The notes under the pieces: model-generated
Seen by the model: the letters and a program-made list of their open reading frames with translations, nothing else
The model's database searches: none
Told to the model about the DNA's origin: nothing
Part shown: positions 1-8,596 of the stretch, piece by piece
Numbering within the stretch: the first letter of the stretch is position 1
Layout of the letters: each line of letters begins with the position of its first letter
Program-made: the position numbers and the translations under genes
Source: an uncultured Alistipes sp.
GTDB taxonomy: Bacteria; Bacteroidota; Bacteroidia; Bacteroidales; UBA932
DNA length: 64,000 nucleotides
Assembly: GCA_900544175.1 (NCBI GenBank)
Contig: UQUN01000011.1
Location: forward strand, 1-64,000
Direction: 5' to 3'

Positions 1-19
1 AATCTGTAGACTTTTTTTA

Positions 20-91
20 TTATTCTATCTCAGACACACTTTTTGAAACAGTATCTCCTCCGGCGACACCTCCCACAATGACAATCTTCAT
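20..91 (-). pseudogene. Truncated N-terminus of a CoA-disulfide reductase/NADH oxidase-like flavoprotein
   Basis: A 23-codon reading frame begins MKIVIVGGVAGG, the dinucleotide-binding start typical of CoA-disulfide reductase-like pyridine nucleotide-disulfide oxidoreductases (normally about 450-550 aa). The family normally continues with an Ala/Arg-rich helix; here the frame changes to DTVSKSVSEIE and stops. The sequence after the GGVAGG codons is AT-rich and unlike a flavoprotein, so the gene appears cut by a deletion or by an element lying left of the window. Family assignment rests on 12 residues only. Confidence 0.45.
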
Positions 92-177
92 AACACTACC
101 TTCCTATTGGAAAATGCTACAAAGAAAATAAAATTCTTCAAAAAAAGAAATTTTCCAGCCGCATATCCATATAACAC

Positions 178-226
178 TGCTGGCCGCTACCGGCATCCTG
201 ATTGCGGATGACAGTAACGGCCAGCA
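178..226 (-). terminator. Nested inverted repeat at the end of the polysaccharide operon
   Basis: Arms TGCTGGCCG (178-186) and CGGCCAGCA (218-226) are perfectly complementary, and a second inner pair CATCC (194-198)/GGATG (206-210) sits in the loop. Read on the minus strand it follows the last gene of the locus, and a T-rich stretch lies about 25-40 nt further downstream. Position and shape suit a transcription end or mRNA 3' stabiliser, but the T-run is not immediately adjacent. The rest of 92-261 shows no coding content. Confidence 0.5.
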
Positions 227-261
227 TCTTAATATGAGAACCTCAAAGGGCCCCTACACGG

Positions 262-1506
262 CTAACGCTCAACAAGACTTTTTATAGACTCCACGATATA
301 GCGGGCGTCATCATCCGTGACACACGGTCCGCTCGGAAGGCAGAGACCGACCTTGAAAAGAGACTCGCTCACGCCGTTCACATAAGACGGTGCATCGCGG
401 TACACGGGCTGCCGGTGCATAGGCTTCCACAGTGGACGGGACTCGATGCCGAGAGTGTCGAGTCCTATGCGGAGTGCCTCGATATTGGCATTGGGCTCGC
501 AGTCGGTGTGAGTCGTGTCCGCCGCATGGGTCACGCCGGCAGCTCCGCCCACTGCGCCACTGACGGCGTTCCGGTAGGCGTTCTCCTGACCCTTGACGCG
601 CAGATCCGGGTCGACGGTCACCGTGTTCAGCCAGTAGTTGCTGTCGTATCTCTCTGAAGGGTTCTCGTGGAGAATGATGCCGTCCACGTCCTTCAGCAAC
701 TCACGGTAAAGGGCGCACATGTGCCGGTGATGGGCGATGTGCTCGTCCGCCACCGTCATCTGGCCGCGGCCTATGCCAGCGCAGATGTTCGACATCCGGT
801 AATTGTACCCGATGCGCTCGTGCTGGTAGTATGGATAGGACTCGCGGGCCTGGGTCGCGTAGAACATGATCTCGTTCTTTGCGGCCGCATCTGGGCAGAT
901 GAGCGCCCCGCCGCCGGAAGTCGTGATCATCTTGTTCCCGTTGAACGACAGCACCCCGTAGCGGCCGAACGTGCCCAGCACCCTGCCGTCGTAACGGCTG
1001 CCGAAGCCCTCCGCGGCATCCTCGATGACCGGAATCTCATACCGGTCCGCTATCTCCATTATCCTGTCTATCTGATAGGGCATGCCGTACAGTGCCACCG
1101 GGATTATCGCCTTCGGCTTGCGGCCAGTCTTCGCCATGCGGTCACTGATGGCCTCCTCCAGCAGGTCCGGGTCCATGTTCCACGATTCCTTCTCGCTGTC
1201 CACGAATACCGGCCTCGCCCCGAGATAAGTCACCGGATGCGACGACGCGCAGAACGTGAAGCTCTGCACCATCACCTCATCCCCCGGCCTCACCCCGCAG
1301 GCGATCAGAGCCAGATGAACAGCTGACGTACCGGAAGACAGGGCCACCACCTCCCTGTCCTGTCCGACAAACCTCTTCAGGTCGTCCTCAAAACCGTTCA
1401 CATTCGGTCCCAGAGGCACCACCCAGTTCGTATCGAAGGCCTCCTGTATGAAGCCCTGCTCCGCACCGCTCATGTGAGCCAGGCAGAGGTAGATTCTCTT
1501 TCCCAT
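262..1506 (-). CDS. DegT/DnrJ/EryC1 PLP-dependent sugar aminotransferase (PglE-like)
   Basis: Predicted to transfer an amino group, usually from glutamate, to the C4 keto position of a nucleotide-linked 4-keto-6-deoxy sugar. The 414-aa protein has the family layout: an N-terminal substrate segment, SSGTSAVHLAL near residue 57, the IEDAAEGFGS PLP-phosphate region near 161, and the Schiff-base lysine K192 in FNGNKMITTSGGG. A Gly/Ala/Thr-rich insertion near residues 310-340 precedes the C-terminal RPLWKPMH segment, so the protein is somewhat longer than the usual 370-390 aa. It is the last gene of the locus, next to a PglC-like phosphoglycosyl transferase. With the CapD-like dehydratase at 27677-29629 it could form UDP-4-amino-4,6-dideoxy sugars. 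The exact sugar is inference. Confidence 0.9.
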   Translation of the reverse strand: MGKRIYLCLAHMSGAEQGFIQEAFDTNWVVPLGPNVNGFEDDLKRFVGQDREVVALSSGTSAVHLALIACGVRPGDEVMVQSFTFCASSHPVTYLGARPVFVDSEKESWNMDPDLLEEAISDRMAKTGRKPKAIIPVALYGMPYQIDRIMEIADRYEIPVIEDAAEGFGSRYDGRVLGTFGRYGVLSFNGNKMITTSGGGALICPDAAAKNEIMFYATQARESYPYYQHERIGYNYRMSNICAGIGRGQMTVADEHIAHHRHMCALYRELLKDVDGIILHENPSERYDSNYWLNTVTVDPDLRVKGQENAYRNAVSGAVGGAAGVTHAADTTHTDCEPNANIEALRIGLDTLGIESRPLWKPMHRQPVYRDAPSYVNGVSESLFKVGLCLPSGPCVTDDDARYIVESIKSLVER

Positions 1507-1559
1507 AAAATTATGTTTTAATTCTTTATAAATGCCAGTTTTTCAATATCCTGACATTA

Positions 1560-2183
1560 TCAGTTTGTACCATCAAACGGATGCATCGTCGCCTCACCAG
1601 CAAATGAGATATCCTCCCGCGCGAACACCTTCTTCACAGTCAGCAGCAGAATCCTGATGTCCAGCCACATCGTCAGATGGTCCACATACCACACATCCAG
1701 CTCGAACTTTTTGGTCCACGATATGCTGTTGCGACCGTTAACCTGAGCCCAGCCCGTAATCCCCGGACGGACCTCATGACGACGGTACTGCTCCTTCGAA
1801 TAAAGAGGCAGATACTTAGGCAGCAGCGGCCTCGGCCCCACCAGTGCCATATCCCCCTTCAGCACGTTCCACAGCTGCGGAAGCTCATCCAACGACAGTG
1901 AGCGGAACACCCGGCCGATACGCGTTATCCTCTCCGCGTCTGGCAGCAGTTTGCCCTCCGCATCCCGCTCGTCAGTCATCGTCTTGAACTTCACGGCCTT
2001 GAATATCCTGCCACCCTTCCCGGGACGGTCCTGAGTGAAGAACACTCCGGCCCCCTTGTTCGCAAAATGCAGGACAATAATGAACACCAACATGAACGGG
2101 GACAGCACCAGCAGGGCGCAGAAGGTGATGCAGAAATCGAAAAGGCGTTTAAAAAAATGACGGTACATATTATTATTTATCAA
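1560..2183 (-). CDS. Initiating phosphoglycosyl transferase (PglC/WcaJ-type sugar transferase)
   Basis: Transfers a phospho-sugar from a UDP-sugar to undecaprenyl phosphate at the inner face of the cytoplasmic membrane, starting assembly of the repeat unit. The 207-aa protein has one N-terminal hydrophobic segment (about residues 15-40) and the whole catalytic domain: VKFKTM near 64, the Asp-Glu dyad in SLDELPQLWNVLKGD (residues 99-100), VGPRPL, and RPGITGWAQVNGR near 139. It lacks the extra N-terminal membrane domain of WcaJ/WbaP, so it is the minimal monotopic type. Its start overlaps the stop of the upstream deacetylase gene by 4 nt; an internal Met at residue 6 is an alternative start. 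Confidence 0.93.
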   Translation of the reverse strand: MINNNMYRHFFKRLFDFCITFCALLVLSPFMLVFIIVLHFANKGAGVFFTQDRPGKGGRIFKAVKFKTMTDERDAEGKLLPDAERITRIGRVFRSLSLDELPQLWNVLKGDMALVGPRPLLPKYLPLYSKEQYRRHEVRPGITGWAQVNGRNSISWTKKFELDVWYVDHLTMWLDIRILLLTVKKVFAREDISFAGEATMHPFDGTN

Positions 2184-3028
2184 ATTTTATATTCAGCTTT
2201 ATCCCAATCAATTAATCCAACTGCCTGATCCAATGAAATAAAATCAAATTGATTAACAATTTTTTTAAATTTGGGAAAAGCTTTTTTAAGACCGTAATAA
2301 TTTTTAAAATAACGGACCGGTGCAGACTCATTCTCCAAACCTCTGTAACGACGTACTTGACCTGCATCCATATCCTTAATATGGAAATAGGTCATGACAT
2401 AATCACTGTAACTTATGATGGATTTTATCCTGCTGTACGGGAAAAGCCTGAAATAGCCTCCACCGGAATATGCAATCCGCTTACCCATCACTTCTGTCAT
2501 CGGAATCGGGAATTCCTTTATTTTTATACCATTGTAATCTATAATTACCGGCTTGTCTGATTTGAAATCCGCAAAACCGCCAAAAGCCCTGCCAGCAGGG
2601 AATATCGAGGCATCTGTCTCAATCCCACATTTATGCAGAATCTCGAACATATACTTATTTTCCGGTGTTATGGAGAAAGCCGGAGCACGATAGGCCGTAA
2701 CTTTCTTGCCTATCAACTGCTCTACGGCATCTATACCTTTCCTGGTATCCTCTTCCGCCTGGGCATAATCAAAATTGCGCAGAAATGTATGACTGTACGA
2801 ATGTGAACCGATATGATGTCCTGCACGGTCTATTTTCAAGACCACATCCGGAGCACACTCTACCATTTTACCCAACACAAAAAAAGTAGCCTTGAATCCA
2901 CGATTGTCAAGAAGTTCCAGAATACTGTCCAAATAACCGTCAAGACGTTTGCGCCACTGAGCCTTGTCTCCCAGTCCGGCCTTCTCGTAAACCCACCAGT
3001 CCTCAATGTCGAATGTAAGTATATTCAT
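2180..3028 (-). CDS. Polysaccharide deacetylase (NodB fold)
   Basis: A carbohydrate esterase-4 type protein of 282 aa, expected to remove N- or O-acetyl groups from the glycan or a lipid-linked intermediate. TFDIEDWW at residues 5-12 supplies the metal-binding Asp, GSHSYSHTF carries H76 and H80 in the H-x3-H motif, and RAPAFS near 115 follows. The FDIEDWW start resembles the subgroup found with exopolysaccharide genes. There is no signal peptide, so a cytoplasmic role is more likely than cell-wall action. It lies between an ATP-grasp gene and the phosphoglycosyl transferase, overlapping the latter. Confidence 0.88.
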   Translation of the reverse strand: MNILTFDIEDWWVYEKAGLGDKAQWRKRLDGYLDSILELLDNRGFKATFFVLGKMVECAPDVVLKIDRAGHHIGSHSYSHTFLRNFDYAQAEEDTRKGIDAVEQLIGKKVTAYRAPAFSITPENKYMFEILHKCGIETDASIFPAGRAFGGFADFKSDKPVIIDYNGIKIKEFPIPMTEVMGKRIAYSGGGYFRLFPYSRIKSIISYSDYVMTYFHIKDMDAGQVRRYRGLENESAPVRYFKNYYGLKKAFPKFKKIVNQFDFISLDQAVGLIDWDKAEYKI

Positions 3029-3030
3029 CG

Positions 3031-4158
3031 CTACCTCCTCTTGAATATTTTTTTTATTCCCTCATACATTGTAAATGCTGACAACTTCTTGTCTTCTTTG
3101 TATAAGTCCTGATAATAAAGATTCTTACCTGAAAATTTAAACCAACTTGGAGTACAAGAGAACCTCTTACGCGACTTTAAAAACCAAAGTATATCCAAAC
3201 CCATATAGCGCAGGTATATACCTTGCCGGCATTCCATATCCGGGCAGCGCATTCCAAGAGAATCACAGAGAATAATCTGAGGGAAATTTATCCCGGCAGC
3301 ATCTGCGGCTCTCAAACTTGCAGGCACACGTGGATTTATCTCTATAATCTTGTACTGACCGTCTTTTTTATCATACAGGACATCGAAATCAGCGAATCCA
3401 TGCCAATCCAGGACATCCAATACTCTCTTACATAAAGACTCCAACCGTTCATCCTCTACTGTCACACACATGGAACTGCTGCCTCCTGAAAGTGGATAAA
3501 ATCTCAAAATCTTGATGATAACACTTGGCGCATAACTGCCGTCACCATAGCGATACAGCATCGCATTAAAGTAGAAGTCGGGATTGTCTATAAATTCCTG
3601 CAGGGAACATGAGCCATAAGAATCTATTATCCCAGGTAATTTCGCCAGAAGGTCTTCCAGACTGCCGACCTGCGTTATTCCTCTGGCTCCTACTGAATGG
3701 TCAGGCTTTATCAAAGCAGGAAAGCCTACATACCGGCATACTTCTTCCGCACTACATAAATCGATTTTGGATGTCCTGGGAACCGATATTCCATTAGTCT
3801 GACAAATACTTATCAAATCTGACTTACTGCTCGCAGACTTAAAGACCTCATAATCCGGTACGGCACACACGGCTCCAGTCCTTTCTGAAAGTTCTTTTTT
3901 ATTAATGCTCAACCATTCCGCCAACTTATCCCCCATAGGTATCACCACTGATATTCCGTTTTCGACAATACCGCAAGCCACATTAGCAACAGTCAGAGGA
4001 AAATGAACCCTCTTAAAAACAAAGCGACAATGATCAAACTCAGATTCTTGGGAATATACCAACACCCTATTACCTGTCTTATACAGGGAATAAGATACAG
4101 ATAATCCTTGCAGACCTCCGCCTAAAACAAGTACTGACACACCAGTAACTATTGACAT
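3031..4158 (-). CDS. ATP-grasp carboxylate-amine ligase-like protein
   Basis: The protein begins with a Rossmann-like pre-grasp segment (VSVLVLGGGLQG), followed by an ATP-grasp fold: FPALIKPDHSVGARG binds ATP and FADFDVLYDKKDGQYKIIEINPRVPAS holds the metal-binding Glu and Asn. Such enzymes activate a carboxylate as acyl phosphate and join it to an amine, alcohol or thiol. In this locus a likely job is attaching an amino acid or small acid to an amino sugar, but the substrate cannot be read from sequence. The start at 4158 (MSIVTG) is preferred because the longer frame to 4209 overlaps the upstream GNAT gene and adds a non-family tail. Confidence 0.8.
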   Translation of the reverse strand: MSIVTGVSVLVLGGGLQGLSVSYSLYKTGNRVLVYSQESEFDHCRFVFKRVHFPLTVANVACGIVENGISVVIPMGDKLAEWLSINKKELSERTGAVCAVPDYEVFKSASSKSDLISICQTNGISVPRTSKIDLCSAEEVCRYVGFPALIKPDHSVGARGITQVGSLEDLLAKLPGIIDSYGSCSLQEFIDNPDFYFNAMLYRYGDGSYAPSVIIKILRFYPLSGGSSSMCVTVEDERLESLCKRVLDVLDWHGFADFDVLYDKKDGQYKIIEINPRVPASLRAADAAGINFPQIILCDSLGMRCPDMECRQGIYLRYMGLDILWFLKSRKRFSCTPSWFKFSGKNLYYQDLYKEDKKLSAFTMYEGIKKIFKRR

Positions 4159-4165
4159 CACAAAC

Positions 4166-4693
4166 TTATGATTCCAATTTGTACCGTATAATAACATTTG
4201 TGCCTTCACCTTTCGCTGTCTGCTGAAGCCTCCTCATCTTTCCAACAACTTTAAGTTCTCCGTAACTCACATCAAAACCAGCTTTGGCACATGCTTTTAT
4301 TGATGCTATATTATTTTTACTTATCCAGCCATAAACATTTTCATATCCACTGCAACAATATTTCAGAACCAATTTCTTCAATATTGTCACATATCCATGC
4401 CCCCTATGTTCTGGCAAAATAAAAGACGGTCCATCCACCAAATCCCTATCTGTTGAACACTTCAATCGCCTGCCTCCCGGAGCAAATACATTATATCCTA
4501 CAAGTTGGTCACCTACCTCCAAATAATATACTTTATACCTGCCTTTCGACAGATACTCTTGCATCAGCCTTATTCTTCGGATTAATGAAGGAGGATCGAT
4601 ATTTCCATACAAAGGCTTTAACAAGGAAGGCCTATACTCCCATAACGTATACCCACCCTCCTCTACAATCTTACGCATTCTTTTATTCATCAT
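4166..4693 (-). CDS. GNAT family N-acetyltransferase
   Basis: A 175-aa GNAT-fold protein. The central strand and motif A (FILPEHRGHGYVTILKKLVL) contain a loop of the R-x-x-G-x-G/A type that binds the acyl-CoA pyrophosphate. The following NNIASIKACAKAGF segment matches the usual GNAT motif B. It lies between two ATP-grasp genes and probably acylates a sugar amine or aminoacyl group of the polysaccharide. The acceptor is unknown. Spacing to the neighbours is 3-7 nt, consistent with one operon. Confidence 0.78.
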   Translation of the reverse strand: MMNKRMRKIVEEGGYTLWEYRPSLLKPLYGNIDPPSLIRRIRLMQEYLSKGRYKVYYLEVGDQLVGYNVFAPGGRRLKCSTDRDLVDGPSFILPEHRGHGYVTILKKLVLKYCCSGYENVYGWISKNNIASIKACAKAGFDVSYGELKVVGKMRRLQQTAKGEGTNVIIRYKLES

Positions 4694-4696
4694 TGG

Positions 4697-5868
4697 TTAT
4701 TTGAAATACTTTTTAAACAACTCCTTACCAGGCTCATTTAATTGGATATCCACAACATGCCAATTATCATTTCCCTCAATAAAACAGACATCATCCTCAA
4801 GGAACGCTATATCCCAGCCGATTGAATGGATATTATAAAATTGCTTGTGTAAATCAACTGCCTTCGATACCGCCAACTCCCATAAAGGAGGTCTGCTCCC
4901 TTTAAAAGGAACTCCACTGTCAGGATGTGCTGACACTTTCTTTTTCTGTACAGGCATAAGACCATACTCCGAAAAGTTCCCTGTTGAAATATCTATCGGA
5001 ACTATTATTCCTCCACTGAATCCATTATCTTTCATCCGGCCACCCTGACCGAACCTGGCCAAAGCAGCAATAGGATGCACAGAGCCATTGTCACATACGG
5101 TCACCAGTCGGACAGTATTTATGGAAGCCTCATGGAATCTCGCCATATCTGGATGCTGGCATGCAAGTTTTTCCTGTACGATCCATCGTCCCTTTGCCAC
5201 AACATCATTTACAGCTGCTTCCGTAGTAATCTTGTTCAATAAATACAATTCCCCGTCATGAAGTCTGACAACAAAATTATCCACATCCTTTCCTCCTCCA
5301 CCTGCCGTTCTTTTAAAGAAATATTCAACGTCCGGCTCAGAAAAAATGGAATGAAAATCCTCTTCCTCTTTTGTATCAAGATTCCTGACTCTACCGTCAT
5401 TGATAAAATACCTGATATGAGGTGTCTTATATCCAAGCGTCTATAGTAATGCCCCAAAATACATTTTATCCAACAAAAGTGATGAAGCGTTAAAAAACTT
5501 CCACTGCTTCCTGACCTCATTTTTCTTTCTTCGGGCATTAGTCCATGTTATCTCACCAACATACCGATAGATATTACCGGTATCTTTTCTGTCCATGCCA
5601 AGCATGTAATAGAAATTATTCAACTCCCCTTTTCTGAATATCCACCCTAGTTGGTCAATAAATACTCTGAACACAGACTTCCTTTCACATTCCGGGTAAA
5701 ACGAGGTCCCTTTGCAATACTCCCTGAACTTGATGATAAGGATAAAAGGAGAAATACCCTCCCTACTCGTAAAACCTTATAACACAGAAATTTACCTAAC
5801 ACCCAATAATAATCAAAATTTAGGACGGCACGCCTTATACCCTTGAAATTCCGAATATCACCCATCAC
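4697..5868 (-). pseudogene. Sugar-transfer-associated ATP-grasp gene with a frameshift and a nonsense codon
   Basis: Three pieces belong to one gene. The 5' frame (from 5868, MMGDIRNFKG) is left near 5740-5790 by a one-base loss; the next frame continues FREYCKGTSFYPE and FRVFIDQLGW to MYFGALL. It then meets TAG at 5441-5443, and the same frame goes on through GYKTPHIRYFIND, the TAGGGGKDVDNF ATP-grasp core and HPIAALARFGQGG. Reassembled length is about 390 aa, as expected for the capsule-linked ATP-grasp family. Two independent lesions argue for a true pseudogene rather than a sequencing slip. Its former role was probably ligation chemistry on the glycan. The 5' end overlaps the KASIII stop by 4 nt. 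Confidence 0.85.
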
Positions 5869-6926
5869 TTCACAAGATTAAGATTACAAACATTTATAGA
5901 GTCTGTCTTCAACCACATCGTGCCCCAAGTCAGTCCCAGCCCGAAAGCGGAGCAGAGAAGGGAGTGTCTGCCATTGCGAAGGGCATCCGCTATCTCAGTG
6001 ACCATCAGCATAGGGATGGAGGCCCCGCCAAGATTGCCGAAACGCTGGAGGTTGTAGGGAACTTTCTCCGGATTGAGTTTAAGCTTCTTGACGATTCTGT
6101 CCACTATCAGCTTATTGGCTTGGTGAATGAGGAAATAATCCACATCCTTCTCCGGATCTTTACCGTAATCCTCCATGAACTTCCTCACACTTACTGGAGG
6201 TTTGGATATGGCGAACGCGAACACGTCCATGCCGTTGATCAGTGTATCCTTTGGCGCACGGATTATCCCGTTGCCGAAATCCTCATACTTGAAGGAATCA
6301 AGAGTTATCGGATGACGGAAACCTCCATGGGGCGTCATAAGGGCCTGCCAGCCGGAACCGAGGGTATTGAACTCTATGATGATGTCTTCAGCGGACTCAT
6401 CGTATTCAAGAGCCATGGCTGTACCGCAGTCTCCGAACAACGGCGCACGACTCTTGTCCACAGCAGAACCCATCCGAGTAGCGGTGTCTCCTATCAACAG
6501 GAGGGCCCGCCTCACTGAGCCTGACTGCAGCAGGTTGCCGGCAACGTTTACCGCATACATGCAGCCGCAGCACCCCATGGGTACGTCCAGTACAAATGTG
6601 GATGACGGAAGTCCAAGACGATCCTGAAGTATTCCTGCCGTAGGAGGAGTCCGATAGTCACCGGTAACTGACTCGAATATCAGTACATCTATGCCCTCCC
6701 GTTCCCAACCGAGGGCATCCATAAGGCGGACGGCAGCATCATAGCACAGGTCTGAGGCACAGATGTCATCCGTGGCCACGTAACGCTCCCTGATTCCTAC
6801 CGTATTGATGAATGTCTCCGCCTCCTCATGAGTGAAGAAGTCAAAATCATGGCTGTCTACCTTGTTGTCCGGCACTGTTCCGGACACTCCGCGCAAAGCC
6901 ACGTTCTTGATACACCAGCGTGCCAT
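5865..6926 (-). CDS. 3-oxoacyl-ACP synthase III-like condensing enzyme (first KASIII)
   Basis: A KASIII (FabH-type) thiolase-fold protein of 353 aa. Family members condense an acyl-CoA primer with malonyl-ACP to a beta-ketoacyl-ACP. The nucleophile is Cys119 in DVPMGCCGCMY, with the His in FLIHQANK (near 262) and the Asn in FGNLGGASIP (near 291), so the Cys-His-Asn triad is complete. An ACP starts 2 nt upstream and an acyl-adenylating ligase lies before that, forming a compact priming and condensation set. Being inside a polysaccharide locus, it is likely devoted to acyl-group supply for the glycan rather than membrane lipid synthesis. Primer specificity is unknown. Confidence 0.88.
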   Translation of the reverse strand: MARWCIKNVALRGVSGTVPDNKVDSHDFDFFTHEEAETFINTVGIRERYVATDDICASDLCYDAAVRLMDALGWEREGIDVLIFESVTGDYRTPPTAGILQDRLGLPSSTFVLDVPMGCCGCMYAVNVAGNLLQSGSVRRALLLIGDTATRMGSAVDKSRAPLFGDCGTAMALEYDESAEDIIIEFNTLGSGWQALMTPHGGFRHPITLDSFKYEDFGNGIIRAPKDTLINGMDVFAFAISKPPVSVRKFMEDYGKDPEKDVDYFLIHQANKLIVDRIVKKLKLNPEKVPYNLQRFGNLGGASIPMLMVTEIADALRNGRHSLLCSAFGLGLTWGTMWLKTDSINVCNLNLVK

Positions 6927-6928
6927 AT

Positions 6929-7168
6929 CTATAACTCAACCTCGTATTTCTTCAGTATTTCCTTGCCCTTGGCATAGGACGTGAGCTCCAGAATGTCCTC
7001 CGCATCCAGCATGATGTCGAAGGTGTCCTCAAGTGCGGTGGTCAGAGCCAGCTGCTTGACCGAGTCCCAGCCGTCCACCGACTTGTTGTCAAATGCGTCA
7101 TTGAGGACCGCGTCCTCCACCATAAACACGTCACGGAACACTCCGTTGTACTTCTCTAAATTGCTCAT
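6929..7168 (-). CDS. Acyl carrier protein (first)
   Basis: A 79-aa acidic helical protein with the phosphopantetheine attachment serine S36 in GWDSVKQLAL, preceded by the usual Asp. Helix I to III spacing fits an ACP. It sits between the acyl ligase (7204-8592) and KASIII (5865-6926), its probable loading and condensing partners. Sequence differs from the two ACPs at 10969-11440, suggesting separate acquisition. A housekeeping role is unlikely in this context. Confidence 0.88.
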   Translation of the reverse strand: MSNLEKYNGVFRDVFMVEDAVLNDAFDNKSVDGWDSVKQLALTTALEDTFDIMLDAEDILELTSYAKGKEILKKYEVEL

Positions 7169-7203
7169 GATTTTTTCTCCTTTATTCCTTTTTCGATTGA
7201 TTG

Positions 7204-8592
7204 TTATCTGTTTAGTATAGCCTTACCGGCCTCGTTGCGCTCTATCCTGTCCACGCATACGACCTCCACATTCTTATGGAACAGCCTGGTCTTCTCCACT
7301 ATAAGCTCCAGGACCTTGTCCCTTATGTCCGGATTGGTTATGCGCACCGTAAGCATGTCATCGGTGCCGCTGCACAGGCAGTCTGTGTCGAAGGCCGATT
7401 TGACGATATGCTCCACCTCATCCAGACCTATACGCAAGCCGAATATCTTCAGGAACCGCTTCATCCGGCCGATGATGTAGTAGCAGCCCTCCGCGTCCCT
7501 GCGGGCTATGTCGCCCGTATGCAGGACTCCGTGGTTCTCGTCCCCTCTCATCAGGTCCTCGGGACAGGTAGCGTAACCCAGAGTGACATTCTCACCTCGG
7601 TAGACCATCTCTCCCGTCGCCTCACCGTCGAAGGTCTCCGAGCCGCTGTCGTCCACTATGGAAAGCTGCCCGCCTGGCTCCGCAATACCGATGCTGCCGG
7701 TCTTCGTCAGGGCCAGCTCAGGGGGCAGGTATGCCATGCGGGCGGTACCCTCGGTCTGACCGTAAGTGGCAATGAACCGCTTCCCCGTCCTGTCCGCATA
7801 CTCAGCGCAGGAGCGGAACAGCTCGTCGCTCATCCTCCCACCGCCCTGGGTAATAATCCCGAGGTCCGGCAGGTCCATGCGGAAGAAACGCATCTTGGAC
7901 AGTATCTCAAAACTGTACGGCACGCCGGTGAGGATAGTCGCACGCTCCTCCCTGAGCATACTCCAGAACCCCTTGTCCAGCATTGACTTGCCGCACAGCA
8001 GGAGGGTCGCTCCGCTGTACAGATGGCTGGCTATCACTGAGAGCCCCATGGTGTAGTGCATCGGCAGAATGCACATGGCCCGGAAATCCGGCGTAATGCT
8101 GAACATCCGGGAAACATTCTCCGCATTGGCCTCGATGTTGCGGTAACTGTGGCGAACCAGTTTGGGACTGCCTGTGGAGCCGGAGGTAGGCAGCAAAAGG
8201 GCCAGGTCCGAGTACATATCGGGAGGGGTAAGGCCGGTGCGCACAAGGCTGTAGCCATAGGATGAATATATGCTGTCGTAGCCGAAGTCCGCCTCCATCT
8301 CCGAGGGTATCCACAGGTACTCCGGGCGGTAGAGGTCGCGCAGGCTCTCATACAGTCCTTTCTCCGTATGGGCGCTGAGTATTAGAGGGACAATTCCGTT
8401 CGACAGGCAGGAGGTGTATCCCAGAAGGGAGCCCACCGTATTGGTCGCCATGATGAATACAAGGGTGCGCTCAGGCAGCACTTCCATGAACGCCCCTGCG
8501 AAAGAGACTATATCGCCGTACGTCACAGACATACGGCTGTCATCCACCGCAGCCAATGACTGCGGCGGTTTTTGGTCGAGATTTAAAAACAT
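7204..8592 (-). CDS. AMP-forming acyl-CoA/acyl-ACP ligase
   Basis: An ANL-superfamily adenylating enzyme of 462 aa, activating a carboxylic acid as acyl-AMP and passing it to CoA or a pantetheinyl carrier. Visible motifs: LLPTSGSTGSPKLVRH (A3 phosphate-binding loop, near 133-148), ATYGQTEGTARM (A5), LHTGDIARRD (A7), GRMKRFLKIFGLRIGLDEVE (A8), and a C-terminal catalytic lysine in NEAGKAIL (A10). It is shorter than FadD-type ligases (about 550 aa). The adjacent dedicated ACP makes acyl-ACP formation plausible. This gene is visibly GC-richer than those at 10.9-20 kb. Confidence 0.88.
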   Translation of the reverse strand: MFLNLDQKPPQSLAAVDDSRMSVTYGDIVSFAGAFMEVLPERTLVFIMATNTVGSLLGYTSCLSNGIVPLILSAHTEKGLYESLRDLYRPEYLWIPSEMEADFGYDSIYSSYGYSLVRTGLTPPDMYSDLALLLPTSGSTGSPKLVRHSYRNIEANAENVSRMFSITPDFRAMCILPMHYTMGLSVIASHLYSGATLLLCGKSMLDKGFWSMLREERATILTGVPYSFEILSKMRFFRMDLPDLGIITQGGGRMSDELFRSCAEYADRTGKRFIATYGQTEGTARMAYLPPELALTKTGSIGIAEPGGQLSIVDDSGSETFDGEATGEMVYRGENVTLGYATCPEDLMRGDENHGVLHTGDIARRDAEGCYYIIGRMKRFLKIFGLRIGLDEVEHIVKSAFDTDCLCSGTDDMLTVRITNPDIRDKVLELIVEKTRLFHKNVEVVCVDRIERNEAGKAILNR

Positions 8593-8596
8593 TCGG

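Noticed and set aside
667..1326. Plus-strand 219-codon open frame
   Set aside because: It is antisense to the DegT aminotransferase, has no domain, and GC-rich codon bias on the minus strand explains the missing stops.
5441..5443. TAG in the ATP-grasp gene read as pyrrolysine or suppressed amber
   Set aside because: A frameshift is also present in the same gene; no evidence of amber decoding, and other genes use TAG freely as stop.
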